DNA from: Mya arenaria
Taxonomy: Eukaryota > Mollusca > Bivalvia > Myida > Myidae
Assembly: GCF_026914265.1 (NCBI RefSeq)
Contig: NC_069124.1
Coordinates: 4,263,713-4,327,712 of the forward strand
Direction of reading: 5' to 3'
DNA: 64,000 nucleotides
A model generated the notes under the pieces. It was not told the DNA's origin. It did no database searches and was given only the letters and a program-made list of their open reading frames with translations. How positions within the stretch are numbered: position 1 is the first letter of the stretch; every line of letters begins with the position of its first letter. Positions 33,801-52,394 of the stretch are shown piece after piece. The position numbers and the translations under genes are program-made.

Positions 33801-35747
33801 TCTTTTCACCCTCTTCATGTACCGCTGGTGTCACTACATATGATGGTTTGAAACTAGATGGAGGGCGTAAAGACCTGGAATTGACCCCGTTCGCTGGACG
33901 GTATTCGTTTGTTTTGCATCTAATTGAGACTTGAGAAGTCGGTACTTGGCCTTGTTCTTGGCCCCCTGCCGCGTAACGCGCTGACCTGACAGGTACTTCT
34001 TTAGGAGCTACACTTGCGTTTGCACAGCTTTTTAGCTCGTCACTTTCTACAACTGTTTGGTACTTTACAGTCTGAATACTTGATGTATTGTCATGCAACA
34101 CAGACCCTTGCATAGAACTGTGATGGTTTGGTATTTGATGTGCAGCTCCGTTTGATACTCCTAACCTGGTCATCTCTCTATTATGTATGTGTGACAAGTC
34201 TCTGTTATACCCTTCCTTCCCAATGATTGTTGTGTTTCGCATTAGTTTGGGACTTTCTACATGGACTTTGTTATTGGCCGTATCTTTCAATGAGTTATCA
34301 TCTAGCTTTTGTATAACTCCAGACGGCTGTGGGTCGTATACATGACGTCTGGACCGCGTTCTCATTTCCGTCCTGGTGGCCCTTTGTCTATCCTCTGTTG
34401 GTGAAAACAAGGCGTTTTCGTGAGGTAAGAGCGGTTCATTTATAATGCCTTTCTTAAGAAGTATGTTTGTATTTCCGGGTATTGGTTCAAATATTTTGTT
34501 TTCTGAAATATTTTGTGTTTTGTTTCTTATAGTACGAACCAATTCAGCTGTGGTGTCGTTTTTTCTAAAAGTGACTGGAGCAAAAGCAATAGGTTTTAAT
34601 GGTTTAGTTTGATCAACTTCGGACTTTCGAATCGCGTCGGAAGAGAGTCCTTTCTCTTCATACGTAACATCAAAAGTTACACGTTTTGGTGATTGTGTCC
34701 TGCTCTCTGGGGACGTACTTTTGATATATTTTCTACCATCGCTGACTAACTTTTCTTGACGTTCTGTAACAGGACTCTTTGACTTAGCTCTGGGACTTCT
34801 AGGCGAAACATATCTGTTGCTGTTTTCTTTTTTACATGACACAAACGATTCATCTCTGTTTCTTTCAATCTTATTGTTGAAGTTAGCCCGTGTGTTTCCA
34901 CTAAGGTTTTCGTGTGGTATTGTGTGTCGTTTTGCTACCGTTTTCTCAATTTTAAGTCGCACCTTCTCATTATTGAAAGTGACAGTTTCCTGTGTCGCAG
35001 GTTTTTTATTTCCGTTGAACTCCACGTATTTTATGCTTTGCTTCATAGTAAAGTTTGGATCTTCGGAGTTTGTGGATTTCAGTAAGCTCATCTGAGATAT
35101 AAGAATTTGCTTGTACCTTGCCTTTAGAGAGTAACTCATGTTGTCTATGTTGTCTTCCATATTCTTCATAATTTCAGCCATTTTCTCCGTCTCAGGAACA
35201 TTGTCTACAAAACATTATTTGAACTAAAATGTTAATTTTTTATAATTTCGTATTAACCATGTCATTATAATTGTTTTTCTTTAAGGATAAAGCAATTACC
35301 TTGACTAAATTGTATGTTACTTCTGAGCAACACCGTGTATTATTACTGAAGTTAAACGAATGCGTTGTGTGACCTATTGATATATATATATATATATATT
35401 TGATACGTATACAGGCGTATAACCGAAACATTGAGATTCAAATTTTAAAAAAAGCAGCATTAAATATGTTTATAGGAGTTTTATATATTATGTATATACA
35501 TGGAAGACATCAATAGCGTCATTCAGAAAGCTCTTGGGAGAAAAGAAAATAGTTAGACAAAATGTACAACGATATTGCCAAACATTTTAAATTATAATCG
35601 TTACAGTGTTTAAAGCCACATTGGAGAGAAGAGAAAATTGAAAACAGATTAACAGTCGTTAAATTAAGTGTAGAATCAATCAAAATCTTAATAAAAATCA
35701 TCACCAATTGTTGCGATGAACGAGAATGCTTTTTTCTGTACAGGCAT
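27823..35747 (-). CDS. Tail-anchored Ser/Pro-rich protein with a KASH-like C-terminus (1003 residues, 5 exons)
   Basis: Exons: 35705-35747, 32946-35204, 32721-32848, 29029-29195 and 27823-28237. All joins are GT-AG and phase-consistent, giving 1004 codons with the stop. Residues 1-14 are MPVQKKAFSFIATI. Most of exon 2 is hydrophilic and probably disordered, with many SP/TP sites (SPRSPRAKSKSPVT, TSPESRTQSPKR). From about residue 700 the sequence is helix-like (SERLTDAVAALMDRFNEVL, then exons 3-4). A basic stretch (KTTDKNRRKSR) precedes a hydrophobic segment at about 955-978. The chain ends ...VRLVHLSPPLI about 25 residues later. A C-terminal membrane anchor with a short luminal tail ending in prolines is the plan of KASH proteins, which bind SUN proteins at the nuclear envelope. 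Here the end is PPLI rather than the usual PPPX, so the assignment is inference. It could instead be an ER tail-anchored protein. A 3 kb minisatellite fills intron 3. A paralogue lies to the left. Confidence 0.75.
28238..29028 (-). other. Intron 4 of the tail-anchored protein gene
   Basis: AT-rich intron between donor GTAAGA (29028) and acceptor TGATATTACAG (28238). A short TCATCG/TCATCA run lies near 28878. No other feature was seen. Confidence 0.55.
29496..30200. repeat. 59-bp minisatellite (about 12 units), dimeric higher-order form
   Basis: Units repeat every 59 bp with few differences. One unit is a 30-mer (CATTAGTATACTACATGCAA core) plus a 29-mer (CCTAAATATACCAAAGCAAT core), both of which derive from the 30-bp unit of the adjoining array. 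It lies in intron 3 of the tail-anchored protein gene. Confidence 0.9.
30201..32545. repeat. 30-bp minisatellite (about 75-80 units) with larger duplicated blocks
   Basis: Consensus core CACTAGTATACCACAAGCAA then TGCTGCATGC, period 30. A segment of about 252 bp is duplicated in tandem (about 30576-30827 and 30828-31079). A block of about 180 bp is duplicated near 32040 and 32220. Because 30 is divisible by three, every frame is open for long stretches (for example the 10-residue repeat MLHATSIPQA on the plus strand). These frames are not proteins. Confidence 0.9.
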
Positions 35748-36204
35748 CTAACATCCGTGCCCTTTACATGTTTGTTATTGTTTATATATTCACATAATCA
35801 TGTGGGGCAGCAGTTTCCTGTTGTAGTAACCTGGAAACCATTTTCACAATGACGTCAAATTGGAATACGTCAATACGTCACATGGTACTGTATAGTCGAA
35901 AGTATAATTATGTAAAATTAATAAGCAACACCTCGTTGACGTTGATTTAACTTGCTGACTTTAAAAATATATAATAACTAAGTAATATGTGGTCATAAGC
36001 AAGATCGTTCGGCCACATCACTTGGTCGATCCATTCTCTTCAAATATAAACAGGAATGTTTTACTGGTGTTTTGAAATATCGTAACGGAAATAAATTGAC
36101 AGTTTTAGCTGGAAAATACCGAGGTGTTCCGCATGTTGCAAAGCGCTCAAAAAACCTTGATGAATACAAATCAGAAAGTCTGCGAGTGCGAAATTAAAGA
36201 AAAA
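35748..36204. promoter_or_regulatory. Divergent promoter between the tail-anchored protein gene and PRPP synthetase
   Basis: The start codons are only 457 bp apart on opposite strands. A CRE palindrome TGACGTCA lies at 35850-35857, conserved with 8381-8388 in the left paralogue's upstream region, and a degenerate second site (CAATACGTCA) follows. Homology to the left copy runs to about 36030, next to the PRPP synthetase 5' end. A shared bidirectional promoter is inferred from spacing and conservation. Confidence 0.5.
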
Positions 36205-43388
<7,184 letters not shown>

Positions 43389-44420
43389 TGCCTGTACAGT
43401 ACTTGGAATGCACCGCAGAATAACTCAAAGGAAGGCAGCAGCAGGGATAAACAACAGACTGTGATGGATTACAATAGCTATCTTCTAACATGTGAATCTA
43501 TTAGTTCTTCAAAATATTTGTATATTTCTTGGAATCATGTCTACACTCAAGAGTAATTAGTTTTTGTATTCAGTGTAATATCACGATATATATCACTGAG
43601 TGAGCACAACCAGCTATATTTCATTAGTGGAGAGTTTACGTGGTGACATTAATTGTGATCTTACACTGAAACAAACATTTTTTCCTCCTGTTATTTGCCT
43701 TAATGGGATATAAAATGACATTTAATTGGAAGTTTTTCATAAAGGCACACCAATTATATGCGAACAGACATCATTTCAATAATGATGTATGATTTGTTTT
43801 CTACTCCAGTGCGTGCTAATGGTTGATTTGAGTGCAAGAAAGAGCAAAATTTTCAAAACAACCTGAAACATATTTCTATAAACACCCAGAACACATAATA
43901 TAATAAATTGATGTTCTGACAGTGTTTACTCACCGTATGTGTCATACTTTATTTGTAGAGTTATGCCCTTTGTTTGTTTGGCTGAAGTTGTTTTGCTTTG
44001 GTTTTGTGACATCCCTTTTGTTGTGAATTTATATAACTGGTCACTGAATATAAAGGTACTGTTTATCAATCTACTTTCCACATAGAAAAACTGACTGCCA
44101 CTGTCAGTGATTGATTGTATTCTTTTACATTTCAACATGGAACTTTCTACCTACTGGCGGGCTCAAACATCCACAAAGGATCCATAAATGTACAGTTAGC
44201 ATTGGTTCAACATCAACCAGCTAAATAAATTGTAACTCCACTTCGTTGCAAAAAGGCATCATGATTGTGCTTTATTAGCTGCTAGAGATTTTGTACAGTT
44301 TTATGATCTGAAAGTTGGAATACCACCGATCTGAAAATCGATGATACCCCAGTACAATTTTTTTAATTAACATTCATGTAAGTCTTTGTATACAATAAAA
44401 CTCTCTAAAGTGCATGTATT
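43389..44420 (+). other. PRPS 3' untranslated region and downstream flank
   Basis: Continuous, repeat-free AT-rich sequence after the TAG. Candidate polyadenylation signals AATAAA lie at 44224-44229 and 44394-44399. The true end of the transcript cannot be read from sequence alone. Confidence 0.5.
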
Positions 44421-47290
44421 ACCATTTTTATTTTCATATGTTATAGGGGATAGTGGTAAACTGTTAACTTATTTTTGTTTAAATTATGTTCATTTCAATC
44501 AACACAAATCTGTACACGTTTAGTTATTTAAATACATACATTTACCAGTGCTATGTACACTATAGTTATATATACATTTCTTTCTAAATATAATATATCC
44601 TGTTAGTATAAGACCCAATGCATGTATGCTAAGTTGTTATTATTTTGCATGTATTACTAAGAGTAAAATGCTTCAAAGTGCTATTATAGAATTGAAGTGC
44701 AATGTCATTATTTACCGGATTTGTTTAACGCAAAAAGCATTGTTTAATATACGATTACGCTTCACCGTCATAAAATATTTACATTATTATACACAAAATA
44801 AGGTAAACTTCTCAATCATAGAATACTCTAAACAATTAGATTTTTAGTTCCTTTCTGAAATTAATTTCACTTTGATTTGTTTAAGATTTTTAGTTCCTTT
44901 CTGAAATTAATTTCACTTTGATTTGTTTAATGTCTAGAGTGAACATAGTAATGATACATCTTCATAACAATTATTCGTACCGATTCGAGCAGATGAATGA
45001 TTTCATATTGTAATTGGGGCATTGTAAAGTGTACTTAGCAATTACAATGTCTATCTGCCCTGAGTAAATATTGACCAATTTAAGTTTTGATTAAATTGAA
45101 CCAAACCAACAAATTACCAGTTTAATACAATTGGCTGCTGTGATTAAATATCATCTACATGTGTCTCCTTGTCTCATCATTTGTCTTGTATATTAATAGT
45201 TCTACTCAATTTGTCTTGTATATTAAATAATAGTTCTACTCATTTATCAATTCATTTTACCAATTTATGTTTCCTTTTAAAACAGTTTATATAGGGCAGA
45301 TTTCACAAAAAAGGCAATTATTTGGCCCATTTGCTTTCATTTATTGTTATTGCATGTCAACGTCATATATACAGCAATTGCCTTTCCCAACCCAATAAGA
45401 ACACCTAATAGAAGTGATTTGTATTAAAATAATGAAAATATTGTGTTAAATAAGGTAAAAAAATGTAAAAATATGCCGATATTTAGGACAAAAAAGACAG
45501 AAAATCTTCCTGGTACCAATATACCACTTTTTTGAGGATGCTTTTCAATAACATCTGGTAAGTATTTTATTCTTGTCTGTTGAATAATGTTTGCAAGAAA
45601 TGTTAATTAAAACAATAATATATCTAAAATGATTGCATTTCGTTCGTAATATACTTAAATTTTCGGTAATTGCGCATGGTGATAACGTTACGGTAATCTG
45701 TCCTCGAATTGTTGTGTAACATTAGCAGACATGATCCACTGCTAACTGTTTTTAGCCTAAACACACCTTTATTAAATCACTGAAAACAAAGACTACGTGT
45801 CGGATAAACACAGTATTGCATGTAACAAGAAATTGGTCATTCCCGATCATAAAGTTTTTTAGGTCTAAAAATGTGTTAATGTTACTCAAAATCGATTCTG
45901 TCCCATTTTAGCATGACGATAGCACCTTTTCTATTCGTGAATAATTTACACCGACTGAGGGTTAACATCCGGGTAGCGATTACTTTTATATTGGACTGGT
46001 TCACAGTTGACATTGAAATGATAAAAATAGTGGTGAATACCGTTGATAAAAACTTAATCCAAGTTTGGCTCATTCTGTCCTTCGATGTAACGTTAACATT
46101 ATGTCACGCTAGCATTAACACGAGCGCTTAATAAAGCAAGAAAATCGTTGAAATTTGATGACTTTCCCAGAGTCAATTATTCGAACATAACAATGTCGTC
46201 TGTAAACTATCGTTTGTAAGTATTCATTAATTAGGTACGTAGTTTATATTGAATTCATACCGCTTTTGTGTTTGATATCGTTATTTATTGGACAGAATTA
46301 AGAATTTTTGTGATTATCAATTGACCGTGTTTATCAATCATTTATATAGTTTGTTTTATACTGTATCAAGCTCAAACAGTCTGTGGTAGGTCTGTATTTT
46401 AATTTGTTGTGAAACATTCTGTCCAACTGCTAATGTGACATACTGCTAATGTTACTCATTCTGTTTTGTGGTAACACTAGCACATACTGCAATTAGCAAT
46501 TTATAATATATATGTTTAATATCAAAGGTAATGATAATTGCACCATACTAGAGACATTTATATTACCACAACAAAACATTTATGTTTATAGCTTATCTGA
46601 TCTGATATAAAAAGAAAACCTATGTTTGCAGAAAGCATTTTCTGTCTTGTTGTCCAATTAGGGTTTGTTTCAATAAATTTATTTGAGAAAAACGAAACAA
46701 TCTTTATTTTTTGTCTGTACAATCTGTTTTATAGATAAATGAACCATTTAGTGCAAGACAAAATACTTCTTTGGATCAAAATATTAAAAAAAACAAGTTT
46801 TTACCGGCAATATTGTAACACTAGCACAAATGGTATGGTGATACAAAATTCTTTTTTTTATAAAAATGCATGAATAAATCATTGCAAATGTTCTAAAATA
46901 TGATAGATAAGATATTGCTGTAAAAGATTATGTTGAAATCACAAATCTGCAATAAATTTTAAAAATCAATATTCGCCGGGAACTTTTTGGTCACCAAAAC
47001 GTGAAATCTGCCATAGATAAGAACTTTGTCATTGAACTTGTGACACAAACATTTGTCTTTTCAGAACCTTGGCCAGGGTAAATAATTGAAAATAAATAAA
47101 TGCTTGAAAGTTTATTTAGTCATTTTATTAATGTATTTCATATTTGAGGCATTTACATGCCACTCTGCATATCAAGTTATCAGTTGTTTTTGTCATTAAC
47201 AGAAAATCCATACAAATTGGTAATTTTTACCAAACTCCTGAAACAATAACTAGTATGGTTTGAGGGTGGACAGAAAATACCACCAAACAT
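44421..47290. other. Gene-poor AT-rich interval
   Basis: A 46-bp unit (AGATTTTTAGTTCCTTTCTG start) is tandemly duplicated at 44838-44929. A unit of about 31 bp (ATTTGTCTTGTATATTAA) is duplicated near 45178-45240. A short ATG with a GTAAGT donor at 46193-46215 could be a first exon but leads nowhere recognisable. Nothing else is supported. Confidence 0.45.
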
Positions 47291-47477
47291 TTTTAAAACA
47301 AAAAAAGTTTATTTCACTGCTTTGCACTGCATCTAAACACTGTACATAGATATATTGAACAGTCGCTTGATAAATGTTTAGTCCCTACTAAAGCACTTAG
47401 TATCTTCAGTAAAACATGGCATTTGAAATGATGGCGTCTGGTACAATCAGTCGAACTTCCTTGTGTCAAACTCATTT

Positions 47478-47842
47478 TCACTGAAACTGCTCCACTATGA
47501 TGGGTACTGAAAAAAAACAAGATGTAAAACTGATTTTTTTCGCATTTCTAATTCAATATAAGATCATTTTATTCAATAACATGAACATATTACTACTGAA
47601 CATTTTAAATTGCAATATGTTATTTCTATAACAAAATTCTAAACATAAATAGTGCTCATATGTAACGAGCGTTACTTGAAGTGACACACACACTCGGATA
47701 AGTCAATCTGATGAAATTCCAACTTACAAACTCTGAATACAGCGCATGTTGTCACGAACGCCGCAAATGTTACTTTGACCATGTAGCTTGCAGTTTGCTT
47801 CTCCTCCTCATTGTCACTGCTTTTCGGGGGCATTCGTATCAT
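47478..47842 (-). CDS. TOMM5: TOM5-like small mitochondrial outer-membrane translocase subunit (2 exons, 47 residues)
   Basis: Exon 1 is 47728-47842 (ATG at 47842; donor GTAAGT). Exon 2 is 47478-47506 (acceptor TTTTTTTCAG, stop TGA). The protein starts MIRMPPKSSDNEEEKQTAS, continues with a hydrophobic segment (VTFAAFVTTCAVFRV) and ends LPIIVEQFQ. Animal TOM5 has about 51 residues with an acidic/charged N-terminus, one membrane helix and an RV-P-aliphatic end (RVTPFIL in the human protein); here it is RVLPIIV, in the same place. TOM5 is a small subunit of the TOM import complex. PolyA signal AATAAA is near 47310 on the minus strand. A 2.15 kb element begins 94 bp upstream of the ATG. The identification rests on length, topology and the short terminal motif, so it stays tentative. 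Confidence 0.5.
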
Positions 47843-47935
47843 GTTTATAGTTGCCAATTTATTCAGAAACGTGACCTTGTTTTCGCTTGAACAAAGAAAG
47901 CGTCTGAGAGACCAAGATTAATATTGCCACATTCG

Positions 47936-50090
47936 GGGGCGATACTATTTCCCGGTCACCTCGTAAAATCAGGTCTCATCCGGTCTCATAATTCCCGGTT
48001 CATAACTTATGGCCCCAGGCAACGGATTGTGTTGCTGATGTTTATAACACGATTTTGACAATCTTATTTGTTTTAATATGTAACAAAATGGTATAAAATA
48101 TATGAACATTATGTCTTAATTTATGCAATTTGTTATAGGTCTACACTATTTATGCAATTCGTGTTAAAGGTGTAGAGAAAGATGCGATGGCAGTACAAAT
48201 GATCATGTTTTTTGCATAAAAGATTGAGGACGGCTAGAGTATGAAGTAACTTAGAATTGCACCTTTTAAATTATGTTATGTCAAAGTTGTTTATTGTTCT
48301 TCCTTTTTTGTTTACCCCCCCCCCCCCCCCCCTCCAGACATTATATGTTTTTAAGCATTAATGATTACAATTGAAAAATTCCATGTTTGCATATCCGACT
48401 CATATCGATACGATACGATATGTTTATTGCGTAAAACATTATACAATGTTCATAGCATGTAAACAAGTAAATCAATGAATGGAGAAAAAGTACAAAAACA
48501 CATTTTCTGGAGCTAATAGTTGCAATGTTATAACATCCTATTGTAGTAAGTATGCGTGTGCTTAGACATTAAAGCTACTAGATGAATAGTGTTAGTTGAA
48601 GTTGCGCCATTCTTAAGTAATCAACACATTATGTCTCCATTTTTCGTTTATAATGTTGTGCCATTCGCTAACATTGAATACATTTGAATACCTTCGTCAT
48701 TATTACACAACTTTAGCCGAATATATTTTATTTGTCAACTTGAAGTTTGCAATAAAACTCTAGCTGTTTAAGAAATCTGATGCTGATTATTTTATTTATT
48801 TTTGAATTTGGTTATATATGTTATCATCGTATTATTTTTAATCAAGCTTATAAGAGTCTTTGCATAACAATCATTTATTCTATAAAATTGTCTTTATAAT
48901 AAACAACAATATTTTTAGGGTATGAACCGAACAGTAGCCGTGCTTGTGTAATAAAAAACTGGCTAATCCGTTCATCATGCCCTTAACGAGGGACATTCGC
49001 TAATCTCTGACACGCGTTGCATAACGCATTTACACCTTTCATGGTATGACATTATTGTGTATTGTCATAAACCTGTTATGAAGAGTTCCTTGACAAAATA
49101 AAATGATAATAAATAAACTTCTGAAATATTCGGAAGGCTATTTTGCAAATGAAATATAACTTACAAGATACAAGAATCTTTATTTAAAGTCGTCATGATC
49201 GGTGGAACTACGATGCTCCTAATTTATAAAAAGTAACAAATCTCAGCTTATAAAAGTTCCACGACTTCTATAACAACCAAATGTACATGCCTGTGGTGTC
49301 TTTGCAACTGCTAATGCTGTGGATTCTTGTTTTAAGAATGGCTATGTAAATACAAATGTCAATTTCGTTGTAAATGAAATGAGGGAACATCTAGTCGGCT
49401 GTCTAGAAAAAAAAACCGTTTCATAAAGAAAATGAAAAATCGCGATCCCTATGAATTTCAAATTTAAAACATTCTGTTCATGTGAAATGCCAGAATTCGT
49501 CGACAATTTAGTTATTTGCGAAAATAGAACATGCAGGACAAGATTCCACATGAAATGCGTCGGCATAAGAATTAAAATTAGACGATCAGTTGGCAGAAAT
49601 ACATAAGGCAACTGGTCGTGGAAGTGCATCTGCTGCAACAAAATCAATAGTTAAACAAAAGAAAAATAATAAAATTCCTGAAGTACTGAGTTAACTAACA
49701 AATTTGATTTACATGTAGTCAAGCATTGTTTCTTTTTGTATTACAATTATCAATAGTATACTTATAACTGAATTTAATATGAAAAAAAACACACACACAA
49801 TGTGTTTGTTATTCATGACATTAATTTTAGTACATGTGCATAGTTCATGTTTTTATCTTTGTCTAAATTTATTATATGTTATATTGATATAAAATATGAA
49901 ATAAATGGTGACATAATTATCATCAATATATCTAATGTTTTAATCAACTGTAATCTTTTGTAATCCTATTACCCCCCGCGGTCATTAACACCTTTTTGAT
50001 CACGCCCGATAGCTACTATAAAATTTGGAAAACAGAGACCGGAGGAGACCGGGACCGGATGAGACCGGGACCGGGAAATAGTATCGCCCC
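47936..50090. mobile_element. 2.15 kb non-autonomous element with TIR GGGGCGATACTATTTCCCGG
   Basis: The left end GGGGCGATACTATTTCCCGG is matched exactly by the reverse complement of the right end. Subterminal repeats of GGTCTCATCC / GAGACCGGGACCGG follow inside. The flanks share ACATTCG with one more base on either side, so an 8-bp duplication (CACATTCG or ACATTCGG) is possible, pointing to a hAT-type mechanism. No transposase frame is visible. A C-run lies at about 48316-48332. The insertion is just upstream of the TOM5-like gene. Confidence 0.7.
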
Positions 50091-50360
50091 ACATTCGGAA
50101 ATCCTCAGCCATTATCCATCGAAAACAATGGAAAATGGCAAAGGTGATCCGAATGATAGTGTTCCAAAAGACCGAAACGGAAAAAAGAAACGGCACGGTT
50201 ATCGAATCTATGCCGCATAGGATTTAAATTGCTCACATGAAACATTTGTTTTGGTCATGTTCGAAAAATGTTCTCATTTCATTTAGCAGGTTTTCAACGT
50301 TAACAAGGTTGTTAGAATGGGATATCGATATGCGAGCAGGCTCACGAGCTGGTGGCAATC
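50091..50360. other. Flank related to the 10875 hairpin arm
   Basis: ACATTCGGAAATCCTCAGCC and ATCGAAAACAA here match the right arm of the 10875-11044 hairpin. A 30-codon frame from ATG at 50128 (MENGKGDPNDSV start) is not recognised and is probably chance. Confidence 0.4.
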
Positions 50361-51260
50361 ATTGGTTTCCGCCCAATAACTCGAGCTAGCATTGGTGGAT
50401 CGTGATGAAAGTTGGAGTGTATGCAGCTTATGTGAAGAACTAGCTTGGAATTGCTTTTGAGGGGGTCGTGGTCAAGGTCAATGCCAATTGCTTAACATAG
50501 ACAAATGGTTTCCGCCTAATAACATAAGTAAGAATTTATTAATTGAAGAAACTTAAAGATGCACTCTTACTCCCAAACTAGATTTACCACAATTAATGAT
50601 ATTGTTTTAATATTCCAAAAAGGATTAATAAATGTCGAAAACAATGATTTTTATGAAGGATAGCAAGTTTAATTTGAAAGAAATGCGCATAAAACACGGT
50701 ATTTCTTCCTTATGAGACTATAGTAGACCACAGTAAATCTTTTAGCATTCACCAATCAGTTAATATTGTTGTGCTTTGTGCTATTAATTACACGGTTACA
50801 CTCTTGTTATCAGTAATTAATATTTTTTATAAATGCATTATTAAATGAGCAGTTAAAGGTTTATCAGTCAAAATATAAGTTTGTCATACATGTGATTGTA
50901 ATGATTTTGAATTAGAGTGTCACTTTAATTGGTGTGTAGGTAGCTTACGTGAAGAGCTAGTTGTGGTTTTTTTTTCTAAGGTGTCGGGGTCACGGCCAAT
51001 GTCACTGTTTTTTAAAAAAGAAAACTGTTTTCCGCCCAATAACATTTAAATAAGTTAGAATTGATGGCCGGTAGTGATGAAAGTTGGTGTGTTGACAGCT
51101 TATGTGAAGAGCTAGAAAGTGATTGAATTTGAGGGAGTCGGGTTCACTATTATTAAAAAAAGAAATATATTTTCCGCCCAATAACTTCTAAATAAGTTAA
51201 AATTGATGGATAGTAATGAAAGTTGGTATAAAGGTTACTTACATAAACAGCTAGCATGGG
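50360..51260. repeat. Diverged tandem repeat with TTTCCGCCCAATAAC units
   Basis: Four units are recognisable from GGTTTCCGCCCAATAACT, GTGATGAAAGTTGG, GCTTATGTGAAGA.CTAG and GAGGG.GTCG.GGTCA. They lie near 50370, 50510/50935, 51035 and 51175. This is a family I associate with bivalve genomes. The second unit is interrupted by a MITE (50553-50928). Confidence 0.65.
50553..50928. mobile_element. TTAA-type MITE with TIR TTAAAGNNGCACTCT, nested
   Basis: Left end TTAAAGATGCACTCTTACTC, right end (reverse complement) TTAAAGTGACACTCTAATTC. It splits a repeat unit (...GAAGAAAC / TTGGTGTGTAGGTAGC) that is whole in the neighbouring copy near 51080, so it inserted after that array formed. Confidence 0.75.
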
Positions 51261-52394
51261 ATTTTCTCAAATATTGCTCAACAAACAATGAATTTACATT
51301 GAAATTAAATCTTGCATTTTATATAAGTGTTTATAATCAGATTAAACATTCTGCTTTTTTAAAAAAGGTGTTTCATTGGTATTCAGTGAGGTTTAACCAT
51401 TGTCATATGCAAAAAATAACGGCTGCAATTTTTTTCTTACTCATACAAGAAATTAATTGGCTATTACATGTATCTATATGTCTGTGTGCCACTGCCGGGA
51501 TCCAAATGAATGTTAGAAAATTATTTAATTGCTGAAAATTTCAAATCTCAGACTGTTTATTATGATTTTCAAATAAACAGCAACATGCGTGGTATAGCAC
51601 GTATAAAAACATTGAAAGGCAGAGGAACTAATCCATCATTGTAAACTGGGTTATCATACAATATCTTTATGTAATAGTTAGATGAAGTAAATTCTTAATG
51701 AACAAGAATGGGCGGAGAGAGCGTAGTGAACGAGCCCATTTTATGCATTAAGAAATTACTTCAGGTAATCTATAACTTAGAATGAAACCTCATTGGCTGA
51801 TACAATGACAATGCAAAATCTGACAAAGGGAGTATGTATTGGATGAGTGGCAGCAGGTTTATATATCCTGTTATAGTGCGCAAAGGGCAATAACGATAGG
51901 AAGCATGTGGATATAATGACTTATGAACTGGCAATGCCTGCGATATAAATATTGGCATTTACATGATGAGAACGTTCCGGACTCGAAACCCTTTTTTAAA
52001 ATCATTTTGGTAACCCAATATTCGATCGAAAAAATGTTCGTATTGCATTAATTTAAAAGATCAATAATTAATTAAACTTGCATTGTTCTTATCATTTCTA
52101 TTTGTTTTTGTTATGGAATTTGAAATTTATTCTATTTCTGAAACGCATTTTTGTTAATGTTTACGTTATAGAGCCCAAATTATTCAATTGAAAAAAAACT
52201 CACCTACGATCAGTTAACTAGGAACATGATCATTTTTAAATGGAAAAAAAAAATATTTAAAGAAAAAGAAAACATTATCAATGGGATTTAAAACCGTACC
52301 TTAAATACAACTCAACCGTTTATTTGACCAATACGCCCGCAGTCGCTTAAAAACTTGAAAATATATTTATCTCTTAAAATCCTATTGATCGATT
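51260..52394. other. AT-rich stretch, no gene
   Basis: No supported feature. A frame at 51203-51535 (+) is rich in aromatic residues typical of AT-rich chance frames. Confidence 0.4.

Noticed and set aside
46193-47095. Two-exon mini-gene: ATG at 46193, donor GTAAGT, acceptor CTTTTCAG at 47066
   Set aside because: The spliced frame would be about 15 codons (MSSVNYRL start) with no recognisable content. Coincidence is likely.
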